A stretch of 64,000 nucleotides of DNA from Laburnicola sp. R22_1 (GCA_014281115.1 JACONQ010000003.1:1426001-1490000), one strand, 5' to 3'; numbered from the stretch's first letter, positions 1 to 12,359 are shown. Program-made: numbers and translations. Notes: generated by a model not told the origin, from the sequence alone.

Positions 1-286
1 GTTCCAACATTAGATGATGATATCAGAACAAAAATCAATGGTAATTTTTTTTCCAAAATAATTAAAGAAGCAAGTTAGGGCTTATGACCTTACGAGGCTG
101 ATCTTCCCAGTCGTATCAGTGATGCATGTGCAACCAATCGCTACATGCGCCACTATCAGTTGCTCTAGAAATGCGGGGAAATAGCTGCCTGAACCCACGC
201 TCATCAGCAAACCTCCCTCTGTTTTCCTTTTTGCGACCTTTTTATATCATTTATCCACGTCCGGTCACGGCCGGACTCTTTCACTA
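1..286. other. Upstream flank of HET gene, no gene seen
   Basis: AT-rich stretch with no coding sequence that I can support. It leads into the first ATG of the HET-domain gene at 287 and presumably holds part of its promoter. Confidence 0.4.
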
Positions 287-2420
287 ATGTCAGAGGGTCG
301 TCTCTGCGCAAAATGCCAAGTCATCTTTGCAATCGACTTCATAACAGAGACCGTCAGCGTGCAGAAAAAGCATCACCCTGACGGTGCATCCTTTGTTCAA
401 GCGGCCTAACAGGGATGTTATGTCTGTACATGGGCCTGGAGGGAATACCAATGGTATATCACACATGAGACGCGTGCTTGTCGTCGTGTTCATTATACGT
501 GTTACCATTTGGGGCAGGGAAACGACGAAGAGCCATTACTCTCGATTTTCATATTTGAAAAGGAAGGAGCTCATCCCTTAGACCTGATATTCCGTGGTTT
601 GCGAACAGACTCCAGTAGCGGTAAGTTAGGTTCGTGCGTCTACTACCCTTTATTAACACAATCAGCTCGTACCACGTTAGAACCGTCGACAAAGTCAGAA
701 CAGACTTTCACTCAGGCCAGGACATGGATCACAGAATGCACTCTAAATCATCCCGAGTGCCGGGTCTCAGTGAACCACACGAAGCTGCCAACCAGGCTTG
801 TCCGTGTTCGAAAAAGTGGAGCTAAATCAGAACTGATTGCCAACATCTGTCAAAGCGATACATTACCCACAGAAACGCCCTATGTTACTCTTTCTCACTG
901 CTGGGATGAAACGAAATGCATTACCGCAACGAGCGAGAACATAGGCTTATTTGAAATATCACTTCCTGTACACAAATTGTCTTTGGCATTTCATGATGCC
1001 TTACTCGCCACGGTAAGGCTAGGCTTCCAATACATATGGATCGACTCCTTATGTATCATCCAAAATGACATCGATGATTGGAATCGGCAATCTCCCCTGA
1101 TGGGTGAAGTGTACAGAAACGCCAAGTGCAATATATCTGCTTCTGGTTTTCCAGACGGGATAGAAGGATTCATACTCCCCAAACGACGTAGCGACCCTAC
1201 CCCGTTCATCGCTACAATAAAGGACAAAATGTACTGTTTGGCGCTAACGAATCCATGGGATGAAATTATGAGCGGTCCACTGTTCCTTCGAGCTTGGACT
1301 CTACAGGAACAGTTACTTGTAGGTCTTCAAGTCATCTTAGGAGGGGGTTCATGAACTAAGTACAATTATAGGCATCCCGTGCTTTGCATTTCGGCCAGGA
1401 CCAGGTTTTCTGGGAATGTAAACGCACTGTCGTTAACGAAATATGGCCAGATGGCTGGGTTAACACGCCTTTCAAGGATGTCTTGAGACATCATACTTGG
1501 GGACTTAATGATACCTGGCAGTTCAACATAGACAACGTGCATTCAAGCAATGTGAGTCTGGGTGTGTCGATAAATTAAACAAATGCGTATAAAAAGCTAA
1601 TTGAAACCAGAAATTTGCTTATAACACCTGGTTTGGCATTGTTAGTAATTATTCGGCTCGTCATCTCACATTCACTTCGGACCGTCTGCCTGTCTTGGCT
1701 GGTATTGTAGGCGGATTTGAGAATATTCTGCAAGATGAATACTTGTACGGGCTATGGAAAAAGGACCTCCACCGCGGACTGCTTTTCTATCAACTAGGGA
1801 CACATCGCCGCGCGGTTATAAACCCGACGTGGGACATCGCACCAAGCTGGTCATGGTCCACCCTACATAAGCCCGTGCGTTGGCCTGAAGATTTTTGGAA
1901 CTCCGAAATCGTCGGGCTTTGCAAAATCCACTTGCTTGATCTACCAGGGACAATAGGTTTGCAAATCCACGGAAAATTCTTGCAGTGTATCGACTATGGA
2001 AGGTTTACGAAGACATTCGATCCAGATAATTACTACCAAGGAATTGACAATCATGACTTCAGGGTCCTTATCCAGCCGGATTCATGGTTCTTCTCCTCTT
2101 TTGAGGAAGACCCGTGGGTGCAGGCCGAAGCCTTTTGTAGTACTGTGGTCATGATGCCGATTCTATATTTCAAAAAGACCGTGCAGTACGAGGTCATATT
2201 GCACACAACTTGCGCTTATTGTATTCTATTGTATGCAGAGCCTGGGACCGAACGCGGGCTGTACAGAAGAGTGGGAATCGCGACAATGATAAAGGAGGGT
2301 ACACAAGAAGTGGATTTCGAGGTTGTCATGCGTTGGCTTCGGGCACATACAACACCTCTAACAATTCAGCAATGTCAAGGAGCAGACGACAACGGAAATT
2401 ACACGGTCACCGTCATATAA
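287..2420 (+). pseudogene. HET-domain (heterokaryon incompatibility) gene with an in-frame TAA
   Basis: HET proteins act in non-self recognition and programmed cell death after hyphal fusion. I read three exons: 287-1318, 1372-1551 and 1611-2420, with phase-0 introns of 53 and 59 nt. The first junction restores EQLLASRALHFGQDQ and the second restores the stretch ending DRLPVLAGIVGGF, both typical of the family. HET motifs seen are YVTLSHCW (about residue 199), YIWIDSLCIIQND, RAWTLQEQLL, and the C-terminal GLWKKDL and APSWSWS. From the ATG at 287 the frame reads MSEGRLCAKCQVIF to SFVQAA, then TAA at 407-409, then QGCYVC onward with no other stop until 2420. The text on both sides of the TAA looks like a normal HET N terminus, so this is probably a nonsense change (CAA to TAA). 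The next in-frame Met lies inside the HET domain. An alternative is a 60-nt intron at 353-412 with a weak GTCAGC donor, which would remove the stop. Confidence 0.75.
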
Positions 2421-3469
2421 GCAGTCTTCGGAACTTCGCACGGGCTACGGAGAGGACTAGCGTTGTACTAATTCGTATCAATTCTGGATCAGAAAAAGAA
2501 TGTACAATTCAGCTCGAACTTGAATTTGCAAAGTGAAGGTGCGTGGCCTGGCACCGGATAACAGCGCCATGGTAACTGCTCAGTTTGTGAAAGAATATGA
2601 CTTATTATTCCGTAACTGAGCCGTTCTTCATATAGACCACCTGCATTGTCAATGAGTACAAAACCACGAGACAGAAACAACTCAACGGCTCAAGCACCGT
2701 CTCACCGTCTCTTGCGTCAGGATGGCAAGTAGTTACGTGCAAAGAATCCGAAGAACCTTCCAAGATCCGGGACAAAGTATGCCATATGTCAAGTAGCATG
2801 AGCGTTGTTCACCGGTAATGAACGATCATATGCCCTTGACGGCGGGGGCACTTGACTAATTTGGACCCTGCATGCAAGTGCAACACCACCGGCAAACCTT
2901 CCACTACGCGCGCCACTATGATGTCGAAGCACAACTCTCAAAGCTTTCAGGCCCCAAGTTTTTTCCCCGAAAGTTAAATTTCCCCCTAGATGTGTTGAGG
3001 TCACCTTGATGTAAGCACGCATTCAGGCGAACTCGTGTAGCCATACCTTATCAACTCAGCCGCAACAAGGCGTATCTCAGACATGCGCCTGTTTACCTCG
3101 TTAGATGCGAGATAATTACCGTGCATCCTTCAGTGAGATGCAAATACTTTAGTTTTCATAAATTTTCTGAGCAAACGACTACGTAAAAATAAGCCCACAA
3201 CACTTACTTTCTTCAATACCTCCTCGATCGCAACCACCCAACAGCCCCAGCACCACGAACGCTTATTTCAGCTCTCAACCAGGACCGGCCATTTCCCTCT
3301 CACATGCCCAACACTTCCCCCAGGCTCAGAAAAACCGCCAACCTCAGCTCTCAGCCCCTCTCACATGCTCCCCTCCCACCTAGTGCGCGACAAACATAAA
3401 CAAGACATACCTACCACCCGTCCCCCAAACATTGATCCCACACTCATCCTTAACCACCCACCAGCAACC
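2421..3469. other. Intergenic, no gene seen
   Basis: About 1 kb between the HET gene and the hydrolase-like gene. Short ORFs on both strands show no family motif or splice-supported continuation. The last 250 bases become C-rich, which fits a promoter/5' leader for the gene starting at 3470. Confidence 0.4.
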
Positions 3470-4886
3470 ATGCCAGTAACCCTCATCCCACCCCAACGTT
3501 CCGCCCTACACCCCACCTCACCCACGGCCATCTCCTACACCGGCTCCCCCCTCCTCCTCTGCTACGCCGACCTCCTCCTCTTTCTAAACCTCTCGTGGCT
3601 ACTCCCCGGCATCCTCTTCCCAGCAACACAATGGCGCACCGGCGCCCTCGACGAACTCTACCCTTCACTACAAAACCTTAAAGCTCTCGCGCTCCACACC
3701 TTCCTTATTATTTTCCAGTCCGCGTTCCTGCTCAGTCTGCCGTTCCTCGTGATATTCCCCATGTGGGTAGTATCGCTGTACTTTGTCGCAATATTCAGTG
3801 TAAACTGGTTCATAAGTTTCCTCTTGAACGGAACACAAGACGTGTTGTTGAGCACTGTAGATTTAGGAGTTGAAGGCATGCAACACGCTTCAGAACAGTG
3901 GATATTCTTGAACGGGGTTTCAGTCGGGTAGAACACTTTTTCCCTTCCGCTTTCCACTCTACCTGCTCTTACTCACTAAATATGAACAGTAAACACTGGC
4001 TCCAATCCAACCTCAACCGCCTCGCACTCACCTTCCGCCGCCCCATAACCGGCGTCCACAATCGCACGTACGGCATCATCTTCGACATTATTCAATGCAT
4101 CATCGAGCGCGACTTCTACTATGCTACTGCCGACATGCGCCGCTCTTATGTGAAGATTAAAGCTAGCCTATTGAGGGAGGAGAATGAGAAGGTCGTGCTG
4201 TTGTTGCATAGCCAGGGAGGGATCGAAGGTAGTATAATATTAGACTGGTTGTTAGCAGAGTGTTAGTGACCCCTATTGCATGATAAGGAAGGGTTGTTGA
4301 CGCACACACAGTACCGCACGAGGTTATCAATAAACTCGAGATCTACACGTTCGGCTCAGCTGCGAATCATTTCAACAACCCACCACGACATGCCAACGCG
4401 GATGGGGTCGAAGCTACGGATCGTAATCTCAACGCCGTCCGACATATTGAACACTACGCTTCAGATTGCGAGTTCGTAGCTCGCTGGGGCGTATTGTACT
4501 TCGCGCGTATTAAAAATCGATACATGGGCCGCATCTTCGTTCGGTCTGGCTCTGGACACCTTCTCAACCAGCACTATATGAATGCCATGTTCCCACTCGA
4601 CGACGACAACATGCGCGTCCAGGAGCACAACCACTTCATGGACATGGAGGTGACGTTCACAGCCAACGCCGCCGAAAATAAGGTGCGCAATGGGTACGTG
4701 GCGATGCTCTTGAATAACGGAATTGGGGCGAATGGCGCAATTGTCGAGGATGATAGGAATGACGTCGCGCCGCTGGCAACTGCCTCGTCCGAGGCGTCCG
4801 CGCACAAGTCGAAGACTACCTGGCCAAAGGTGAAGGACTTCTCGAGACTTTGGCTGTACAGGAACGGAGGAATGCCGCATGATTGA
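3470..4886 (+). CDS. Membrane-associated alpha/beta-hydrolase-like (DUF676-type) protein
   Basis: Three exons, 3470-3927, 3990-4261 and 4312-4886, give 434 residues. The 62-nt intron has a CTCACTAA branch site and joins GVSVG to KHWLQS; the 50-nt intron joins LLAE to LPHEVINKLEIYTFG. Both junctions restore continuous, family-like protein. The N-terminal half has about three hydrophobic stretches (residues ~22-47 and ~75-115), suggesting membrane association. The second half carries LLLHSQGG (Ser near residue 227), which resembles the nucleophile elbow of serine hydrolases, and then YTFGSAANHFNNP. An in-frame ATG at 3365 could add 35 residues, but 3470 has the better context (aaccATGcc). The exact substrate is unknown; I recognise it only as a widespread fungal family. 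Confidence 0.8.
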
Positions 4887-5265
4887 GTAGCCAAGGGGTT
4901 ACGTTGCCTAGTTTGAGAAGAGCTTTGATTGATGACGTCCGGGTTGGTGGAAGTACCTGCACAGATTAGATATTGACTGCGAAGATCCAAGTTGCTTCAG
5001 CTAAGTGACAAGTGAGATAAGTGGACACTGTAGCATTTGTAAAGATGGCGGATCCCACAGTACGCAAAACTAGCTCTGATGCAGCAAATATACTTGGACC
5101 AAATGAAATTGACTTTGGGTGGTCTATTCGACCCGATTGACTATTGCACAGATTTATGTAACATTGGGTAATCCTGGTCGACGTGGGAAGGAAACATCTA
5201 GGTAGCTTATGCCTTTTGCGAAACAATCCCTAAGAAACGTTAGCGGGGCACCGGCATAAGGCTGA

Positions 5266-6117
5266 CTAGAACGCACTCTCAACATCGGCGACGCTCTGGT
5301 CAAGAATCTGCTTGAGTGTCCTGGGGTTCTCAAGCTCCTTCTCGATTTTGCTGATGATGCTCTCAGCAAGTTCGCGCTGCTGCCTCTGCTTGACCTGGCC
5401 CTCGTAGCGCACCCACGAATCGAGGACGGTCTTGGCCTCGGCGGCAATGGCCGTCTTCTGCTCGAGCTCGAAAGCCTGGGCCTCGAGCTGGGCGGTTTCC
5501 TAGATAAAGTCAGCCTGGGTCGGTCCAGCGGAGGTCCATCCCATCTCCATGTCAATTGTTGTACCTTTGAAACCGCGAAGAGGTTCTTGGTGATGTCAAT
5601 GACACCGCCGAGATCCTGCACGCTCTCGATGCGCTGCTTCACAGCCGCGGTGTGGTCGGCACGGGCCGAGTTCAAGATGGCGGAGATCTTGTCAATCTGC
5701 TGCTGCGCATAGCTGGACCAGGCCGGGCCGGCGTACTTCGCGACAGCCCAGAAGATGGTCAGCAAGCTGAGGGCGACGATGGATTCCTCGTTGACGACGT
5801 AGAGCTCGTTGCTGATGGCGAAGGTGCTCACACCGGCCGTGGCAGAGAGGACGGCGGCCTTGGTGATGGGGCTGTTGCCGGGGATGGGTATGGCGTCGAG
5901 CAGCGACTGGGCCTTCTTCTTGGGGTCCTCCTGCGGCACGTTGGAGTTGTAGCGGGCCGGCGTCACCTGGGCCGTGATGGCTGGGAGGGAGCGGAGAGGG
6001 AGCGATGGGCGGAGACGGGCGGCGCCTGTTGCGCGTGAGCACGCGGGTCAATGGCACCGGAGACGGGCGTGGGAGCTTGTACGTACCGACCGCGCTCCTT
6101 GCCAAACGAGAAGCCAT
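5266..6117 (-). CDS. ATP4: Mitochondrial F1Fo ATP synthase subunit 4 (peripheral stalk b)
   Basis: Subunit b anchors the peripheral stalk of ATP synthase in the inner membrane and holds F1 still against rotation. Exons on the minus strand are 6117-6087, 6025-5565 and 5499-5266 (introns of 61 and 65 nt), 241 residues, close to the yeast protein. The first intron separates MASRLARSAVG from AARLRPSLPLRS, and together these form an Arg/Ser-rich mitochondrial presequence ending near ARYNSN. Then follow PKKKAQSLLDAIPIPGNS, two hydrophobic segments (about residues 70-125), and a long helical, charged stalk with ETAQLEAQAFELEQKTA. It ends VADVESAF. It is divergent from NOC4, with 201 bp between the two start codons. 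Confidence 0.93.
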
Positions 6118-6318
6118 TGCTGCGGATGAGAGTGGGGAGGTTTGGGAGGTGCCGTTGATGGAGTTGCGAGCTTTCCCAGTGCAGAATCGAAGAGCCAAGC
6201 CGCTAGCCGAACCGGGACCGATGTCGAAAAAGTTCAGGACCGCCGACACTACTTGTTGGATGGCAATGCACAGCACCGTCTCGACTACCTGACGACATAA
6301 TAGTACCCTGCTGCCGCC
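6118..6318. promoter_or_regulatory. Compact divergent promoter ATP4/NOC4
   Basis: Only 201 bp separate the start codons of ATP4 (minus) and NOC4 (plus). Both core promoters and both 5' leaders must lie here or overlap the neighbouring coding sequence. No clear TATA box is visible. Assignment as a shared promoter is inferred from geometry. Confidence 0.6.
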
Positions 6319-8021
6319 ATGTCGGGGACCAAAGCTGCCGCCGTGGCCGGCGTAAAAAGAAAAAGAGAGACTGGCAAGGCAGAGCGTCGCGCAACCAAGT
6401 CAAAACCCCGCCAGCGACCCTCCACTGACGATGAAGACGACGACGACGACGCCCAGACGGACATCTTACGACTCGAATCCCAGATCCTCGAGTCGCGCAA
6501 GCACTACAACAATATTGCGACCCTCCTCCAGCTTTCGAAAGACGCACAAATAGACAACAAAGCTCCGGTCCTCGCGGCTGTCGCACTATGTCGCGTCTTC
6601 GCGCGGCTCCTCTCTACCGGCGATATGGTCAAGAGCAAGGGCATGAGTGCATCCGATGTTACGATTGTGTCTTGGCTGAAGGAAAGATATCGGGAATACA
6701 CGGGCGTGCTGTTGTGCGAGTTTTTGCGCAGCGAGCATCCGCCGAAGCAGTCTGTGGCACTCACTTTGCTCCTGCGGCTGGTCAAAGAGGAGTCGAAGAC
6801 GCAAAAGGATTTCAGCATCAAGAACAGCCCGCTTTCCAGGACAGTAGAGACGCTGCTTCTTCTTCCGGAAGACCATGGTTCGCGGGACGAATTTGCGGAG
6901 AAATATTTTGGGACTTTTGACGACATTCGATACTTTACTTTTCGGTCGATCCAGTCTCTCCTCCGGTCTGATCTCGAAGAATCGGAAAAACAACGCGTAG
7001 CTTCTAACAGTCTGTCGTTACTACTTAGCCTGCAAACGGTCCCGACGGCAAAAGACGACATCCAGAATTTCTACACTGAGGTACAAGGAAAGAGTCCTGT
7101 ACCCTCCCTGAGCGCGTACAAATCTCATGCACAAGAAGCCTGGCTAGCGACACTACGGTCAGGCATCTCAAAAGAACAGCGAAAATCTATTCTCGGCGTC
7201 TTCTTGCACCAGGTCGCCCCCTGGTTCCCGCAACCCGAGATGCTCATGGACTTCTTAACAGACTCATACGACGTGGGTGGGGCGACCTCTCTGCTGGCGC
7301 TTTCTGGACTCTACTACCTGATCTCCGAGAAGAACCTTGACTACCCGTCCTTCTACCAGAAGCTCTACTCTTTGTTAGATGATAGCTTATTACACTCAAA
7401 ACACCGATCACGCTTCTTCAGACTGCTGGATACTTTCATGTCATCGACTCATTTACCGGCGTCTCTCGTGGCAAGCTTCATCAAACGATTATCGAGACTA
7501 GCGCTATACGCGCCACCAGCAGGCATCGTTGTGGTTATTCCCTGGGTATACAACATGTTCAAGCGTCACCCTGCCTGCACGTTCATGATGCATCGCGAGA
7601 TAAGAAACCTGGATAGAAAAAGGGAAATAGAAGAAGAAGGCATGGAAGACCCATTCGACATGGACGAGCAAGATCCACTCCTCACAGAAGCCATTGAAAG
7701 TAGCGTCTGGGAGCTGGAGACGTTGCAGTCTCACTACCACCCGAACGTTGCAACATTAGCGAAGATCATTTCAGAACAATTCACGAAGCGGTCCTATAAC
7801 CTTGAAGATTTTCTCGATCACTCTTACACTGCGGTACGTATCATTATCATTGTGCGGATCGCATTCACTGACTGTTGTGTTAGCTTCTCGACAACGAGTT
7901 AGCAAGAGTTTTGAAGAAGGATCCCGAAGTGGAATTTGAGATCCCGAAGCGTATTTTCACGACTGAAGACGGTCTCAACCCTTTTGGTAACCTCCTGACC
8001 CTGGTATATGACACAAGATAA
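6319..8021 (+). CDS. NOC4: Ribosome biogenesis protein Noc4 (Utp19)
   Basis: Noc4 forms a heterodimer with Nop14 and is needed for 40S subunit assembly in the nucleolus. Two exons, 6319-7833 and 7884-8021, give 550 residues, the usual length. The 50-nt intron starts GTACGT and joins HSYTA to LLDNELARVLKKDPEVEFE. The N terminus is a basic, then acidic, nuclear-type region (KRKRETGKAERR, then DDEDDDDDAQ). The body is helical, consistent with the CBF/Mak21 family, and has the C-terminal signature HPACTFMMHREI and DPFDMDEQDPLLTEAIESS. It ends NPFGNLLTLVYDTR. Confidence 0.93.
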
Positions 8022-8615
8022 ATGGGGTTGAAACAAATACTATTGTATGATGTTTGCTGGATCGCTGCTATCGTGCTCCAATGCCGCGAAAGACGTATAG
8101 TGCACATGCTTGATTCTGTGTGCTCGATCTCATACATTTGATTTATTGATTGGTATAGCCAGTTTTTTTCTTCGGAATACATCAGAGCCACTTGATGAAT
8201 GCGAATATGGCGCATGTCTTTATCAATTATTCATGCTCATTATGTTGACGTATTTGGAAGCCTCATATAGTCCTAGCCGGCGGCAGAATCCACTTCTCCA
8301 GAATGCTCTTTAACCATACGCACACGCAATTCGAGGTTCCAAGTTGATGCAATCACCACGTACAAGACGCGGACGCGATGCAGGTGCACACGGGCCTGTA
8401 GCGCTAGGAACTAGTGCCAAGCCTACTCTTTGTCACCCCGCGACGACAGTTTCCGCCGGCTCAACTTTCAAATCTCCCCCAGCCGTCGGCGTCCACCCGC
8501 TTCCTCGTTACGACCTGTGCTTCTTTTCTACTGCGTTCATCTTCTTCTGTCACGGATGAGAACTCATTAACTATACATTAGCAGGCTACTCAACGGATCC
8601 AGGACTAGAGTCAAG
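8022..8615. other. Intergenic, no gene seen
   Basis: About 590 bp after NOC4, containing its 3' end and the upstream region of the CCCH gene. Small ORFs have no recognisable motif. Confidence 0.4.
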
Positions 8616-9811
8616 ATGATGTCGCGACCACCCGGACCGCCGCCTTACACCGCCGAGCAAATTGCACTCCTAGCTACGCCGACAGAAAGATTCATAGCCG
8701 CAGCGGAGCTAAACAGTACGTAAGAGAAGGGAGCGTCGAGCGGCTGGCTCATATGTTGTAGGCTATGTCGCTGGCCATAGGCTCGCAGACCTTCGCGAAC
8801 GAGGTCTAAGCTTTCAGCCCACCTATTCGCTGAGAAATATGCACGGCGCGGATAATGTTACACCAACTGGCAGTTCAAGCCCCCCATTCGACGAGACGCC
8901 GCCCAATTTAGACGTGGACGAAGAATACCAACCGTCATCGGGTTGGAACTCTGCTGGGTCTCGACGCAGAGACACTCGCAAACATGGAAAGGGGAAGGCA
9001 AATGGTGGTCATCAACCATATCCGTCGCCTCACCATGTGCGTTCAAGATACGTAGACCGCTCGGCGGGGCCCAACGATGCAACTTCGGTAGGGTTTACAT
9101 ATATGACGGCCCGAGGAATCAGAACGGCGAGTTGACCAGGGACAAAACAGAGAAACGGACGATCCAACAGGACTACCGGTAGAGCGCTTTGCCCGTCCTT
9201 CACCTCCACAGGTACATCCAACAGGACTTTGGATCAAGCTCCTTCCCTACTCATCCTTCGGTGCCTAATTTCGTTTCGCAGGCAATTGCGCCCGTCCCAG
9301 GTGCCCAGATGTCCACGACATCAATCAACTGGCTCTTTGCAAGCGTTGGCTATATAAGGACGCCTGCACAAAAGGCAGTCGCTGCTCTTTATCGCATTCG
9401 TCTACGCCAAACAACACACCACACTGCCTCTATCATCTGGAAGACCGGTGCACCAATTCCCCTTGCATCTTCCTCCATGTACACGTCGATATAGCCGCGC
9501 CAGTCTGCCAGTCTTTCGGGCAGTTGGGATATTGTAGTAGAGGAGAGGATTGTTCTGATCTCCACGTCTACGAATGCCCTGACTTCGCTAACGAGGGGTT
9601 CTGTGCAACGGGGGACCAGTGTCCACTGAGACACGTCCATCATGCTTCACGCATGAAGGCCGCTGCAATCGATTCTTCTGGCGTCGGGACACCGCAAATC
9701 TTCGATGATGCCGATGATACCGGAGACGCGGGACATGGGTTGGACTTTCCGAACGAGAACCATGCCATCACTCAACAACATGATTATGTTGGATTTGAGA
9801 CTGAGGAGTAG
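8616..9811 (+). CDS. red5: Five-CCCH zinc finger protein (Red5/ZC3H3 type)
   Basis: In fission yeast and animals this family acts in nuclear RNA surveillance and poly(A) RNA export with the MTREC/NURS complex. I assembled four exons: 8616-8715, 8762-9087, 9151-9211 and 9282-9811, 338 residues. Introns are 46, 63, 70 nt and all phases agree. The N-terminal half is disordered and Arg/Ser rich. From about residue 156 there are five consecutive CCCH fingers: CPSFTSTGNCARPRCPDVH, then CKRWLYKDAC..CSLSH, CLYHLEDRCTNSPCIFLH, CQSFGQLGYC..CSDLH and CPDFANEGFC..CPLRH. Spacings are C-x7/8-C-x4/5-C-x3-H. The third intron falls just inside finger 1, so unspliced ORF calls miss it. The C terminus is acidic. 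Assignment to Red5/ZC3H3 rests on the number and spacing of fingers; a generic CCCH protein is the alternative. Confidence 0.85.
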
Positions 9812-10592
9812 CTGGACACATCTGTTCAGTCGGCCCACAACCCACAAAAGAGTAGGTCTCATAACCCTTCCTTGCCTGTGCTTCTCCTAATCTCCGGCGG
9901 CGTTCAAGTTATCATCGGCCATTCTTGTGTGCCTAAAGTAAGTATTTCTCCCAACCGAGGTCCTGTCGGGCGTCTTGACTTTTGGCGATGGATTTGTCCC
10001 ACGGGATTGCGGCGTTTCTACGGTCCTATATAGTGATACCCGCATAACCTCTATGACGCCGGAGTCTTTCTTGACGCCATGTGGTTGTTGAGCTGTCGAC
10101 CATTGTGTCCAGAGAGCTTCTTGTACATGTATTCGGTATCCTCTTCGCAGCTCAGAGGCTTCTTCGAGCTTGCGCGCGGAAGAACATAACACACAATATG
10201 AACACATTTGAGTAATTACATCACTATGCTTTTCTAATGATTCTGACCACGTCACATATGAGAATCGCCAAGCATAAATTATTAAAGGTGTTTTCAGCTG
10301 TCATTGAATTTGTTCAAATGCTAGGCAAGTGCTGAGCCGGAGGCTGAGGCGCTGCGGCTGTGCGCTGGTTGCCGCCCCCGTCCATCACGACCTAAGTAGT
10401 TGACGATACGCGCGTACAGTCACCTCCGATGCGCGTTAATACTTTCACAAGAAGCTTGCGAAGATACAAGACGACGCTTAGGATTCAGTAACTTGGAGCG
10501 AATCACGCACGCCTTTCGCATTCCTTGTATTACTACAAACCAAGCCGCAACAGCTTGACGCGCCACCGTGTAACCTTATAGCACCGCTCACG
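9812..10592. other. Intergenic, no gene seen
   Basis: About 780 bp between the CCCH gene and the Sel1-repeat gene. No motif-bearing ORF. The region just upstream of 10593 is a plausible promoter but has no clear core element. Confidence 0.4.
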
Positions 10593-12359
10593 ATGCCGTT
10601 CAAGGACCTCCTGAAGAAGAAAGAGAAGATTAAAGACGAGGGTGCCACGTACAAGCCCCCGACGCTATCTCCAGATGTCCCTGAGTTCCAGTTCTACCGC
10701 ACGACGACCTCGACGCGCGAGTCCATCGAGCCGCCCGCCTTCCCAGGCGACCCTATGCGCGAACCGACGCCGTTTCTCTCCCCCGAACCGCGCGGCATAA
10801 AGGGCAGATTCAGAAGGCATAGCAATGCTTCTGCTGCGCCCCAGGGCGAGCAGGACGGGGTTAAGAGTGAGCTTAGGTTGAACTTTGGCAGGAATAGGAG
10901 CGCGTCTTCGATCCATGTCCCGCAGAACCTGCCGGCTGTGGGGGGAGATGGGGTCGCGAGGAGCGAGGATGACGAGGCCAACTGGGAGAAGAGGGCCACC
11001 GTTCTGGTGGAGGGTAATATGGTGGTGAAGAGTGCAGGAAACACTCCTACTATTGAGATCGAGAACCCGATGGCGATGGACGGACAGAGGAGTACGGGAA
11101 GGCGACCTAGCGTCGTCAATCCTCCAGACGATGTGCGTAACCGAGTGCTAGGGCTTATACGAACGTTTGTAGCTGATGGTGGTCACAGGCGGACATTCAA
11201 GAGGCTATTCGGTTACACGAAGCCGGCAGTAAGTGAATACAAGTAGACACGAGAAGTACGGAGCACTAACAGGACACAAAGACTACGAAGCTTCTACGAA
11301 GATATTCGGAAAGTTGGCAGATCCCAATGGCGCGAACAACGCCCTAAGTCAGGTTCTCTACGGCCTCGCTCTCCGGTACGTTACACTCATCACCGCTCGT
11401 GAGAACCCTATGGCCTATTCACACCCAAAGTACGCCCTTCTGATACCCAACTTCTAACCACACGTCAACAGGCACGGCTGGGGTTGCGAGCCCAACATGG
11501 AACAAGCCGTCCGCTTCCTCTCTATGGCAGCATCTAATAGCGCCGAGGTCGAAAGACTCGCCCTGAATGCTGGCCTCAAGAAGGGAGGTGCCGCAAAAGG
11601 CGAACTTGTTCTCGCTATATTCGAACTTGGCAACTGCTTCCGCTATGCATGGGGCACCAAGAAAGATCCCGTGGCTGCGAAGCAGTACTACGAAACGGCT
11701 GCCAACTTGGGCGACACAGACGCCATGAACGAGGTAGCATGGTGCTACGTCGAAGGCTTTGGTACCAAGAAGGATAAGGTAAGTCGAAGCCCTTTCTTTA
11801 TCTATTCTCGCGATTCTCCGTTCCTAGCGATGTACTGTGCGGCACAACGACTTCACCGGTGTGCGTCGAGGGTTATGCAATGCGAACGGTGAGCGGCGAC
11901 TAGATTCATGGCTATACGGTCGCAGCCAGCCATCACGCGGAGCATTCGCTGAGACACAGAACGATCTCCTTTCTTTTCCCTCTGCCGCCTCATTTATTGG
12001 GCAGCATTTTCGCTATAGGAAGGCGTGCGGCTGACGGTTGCTACGCCTCAGTTCAAAGCGGCACAGTTCCTTCGTCTGGCAGAATCGAAGGGGAGTAAGA
12101 CATTAGGCAATTCTTGGTAAGTCGAGCCCTTTCTATTTTCTGCGCGTAGCGAAAAGATCTGGATCGAGATCTGGGCGACGATCCCGTCTTCCGAGGCACA
12201 AGAAAGCGTCGTTGCACGCCTCTAGACCTGGGTAGGTGGAAGGATCACCGTCACGGTGTCGCATCACCACCCACCCACACAACACCAAGCCGTCACCATC
12301 ACCACGCAAAAGACCAGGCTTTCCACCACCCAATACGCTACGCTTTCGCCGCGTTTTAA
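10593..12359 (+). CDS. Sel1-repeat protein (resembles fungal Dsf2/Nif1-type proteins)
   Basis: Sel1-like repeats form helical scaffolds for protein assembly; related fungal proteins have been linked to cell-cycle or morphogenesis control. My model has exons 10593-11232, 11273-11375, 11472-11778, 12052-12116 and 12236-12359, 412 residues, with all phases consistent. The N-terminal ~200 residues are disordered with Ser/Arg-rich patches. The repeat part includes NNALSQVLYGLALRHGWGCE, VLAIFELGNCFRYAWGTKKD and TDAMNEVAWCYVEGFGTKKD, followed after a 273-nt intron by FKAAQFLRLAESKGSKTLG. Two points are weak. The first intron fits the frame only with a GTGAAT donor (40 nt), because the better GTAAGT donor four bases upstream breaks the frame. 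The last exon, which restores NSWWKDH, is inferred from one phase-compatible acceptor. Confidence 0.7.
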
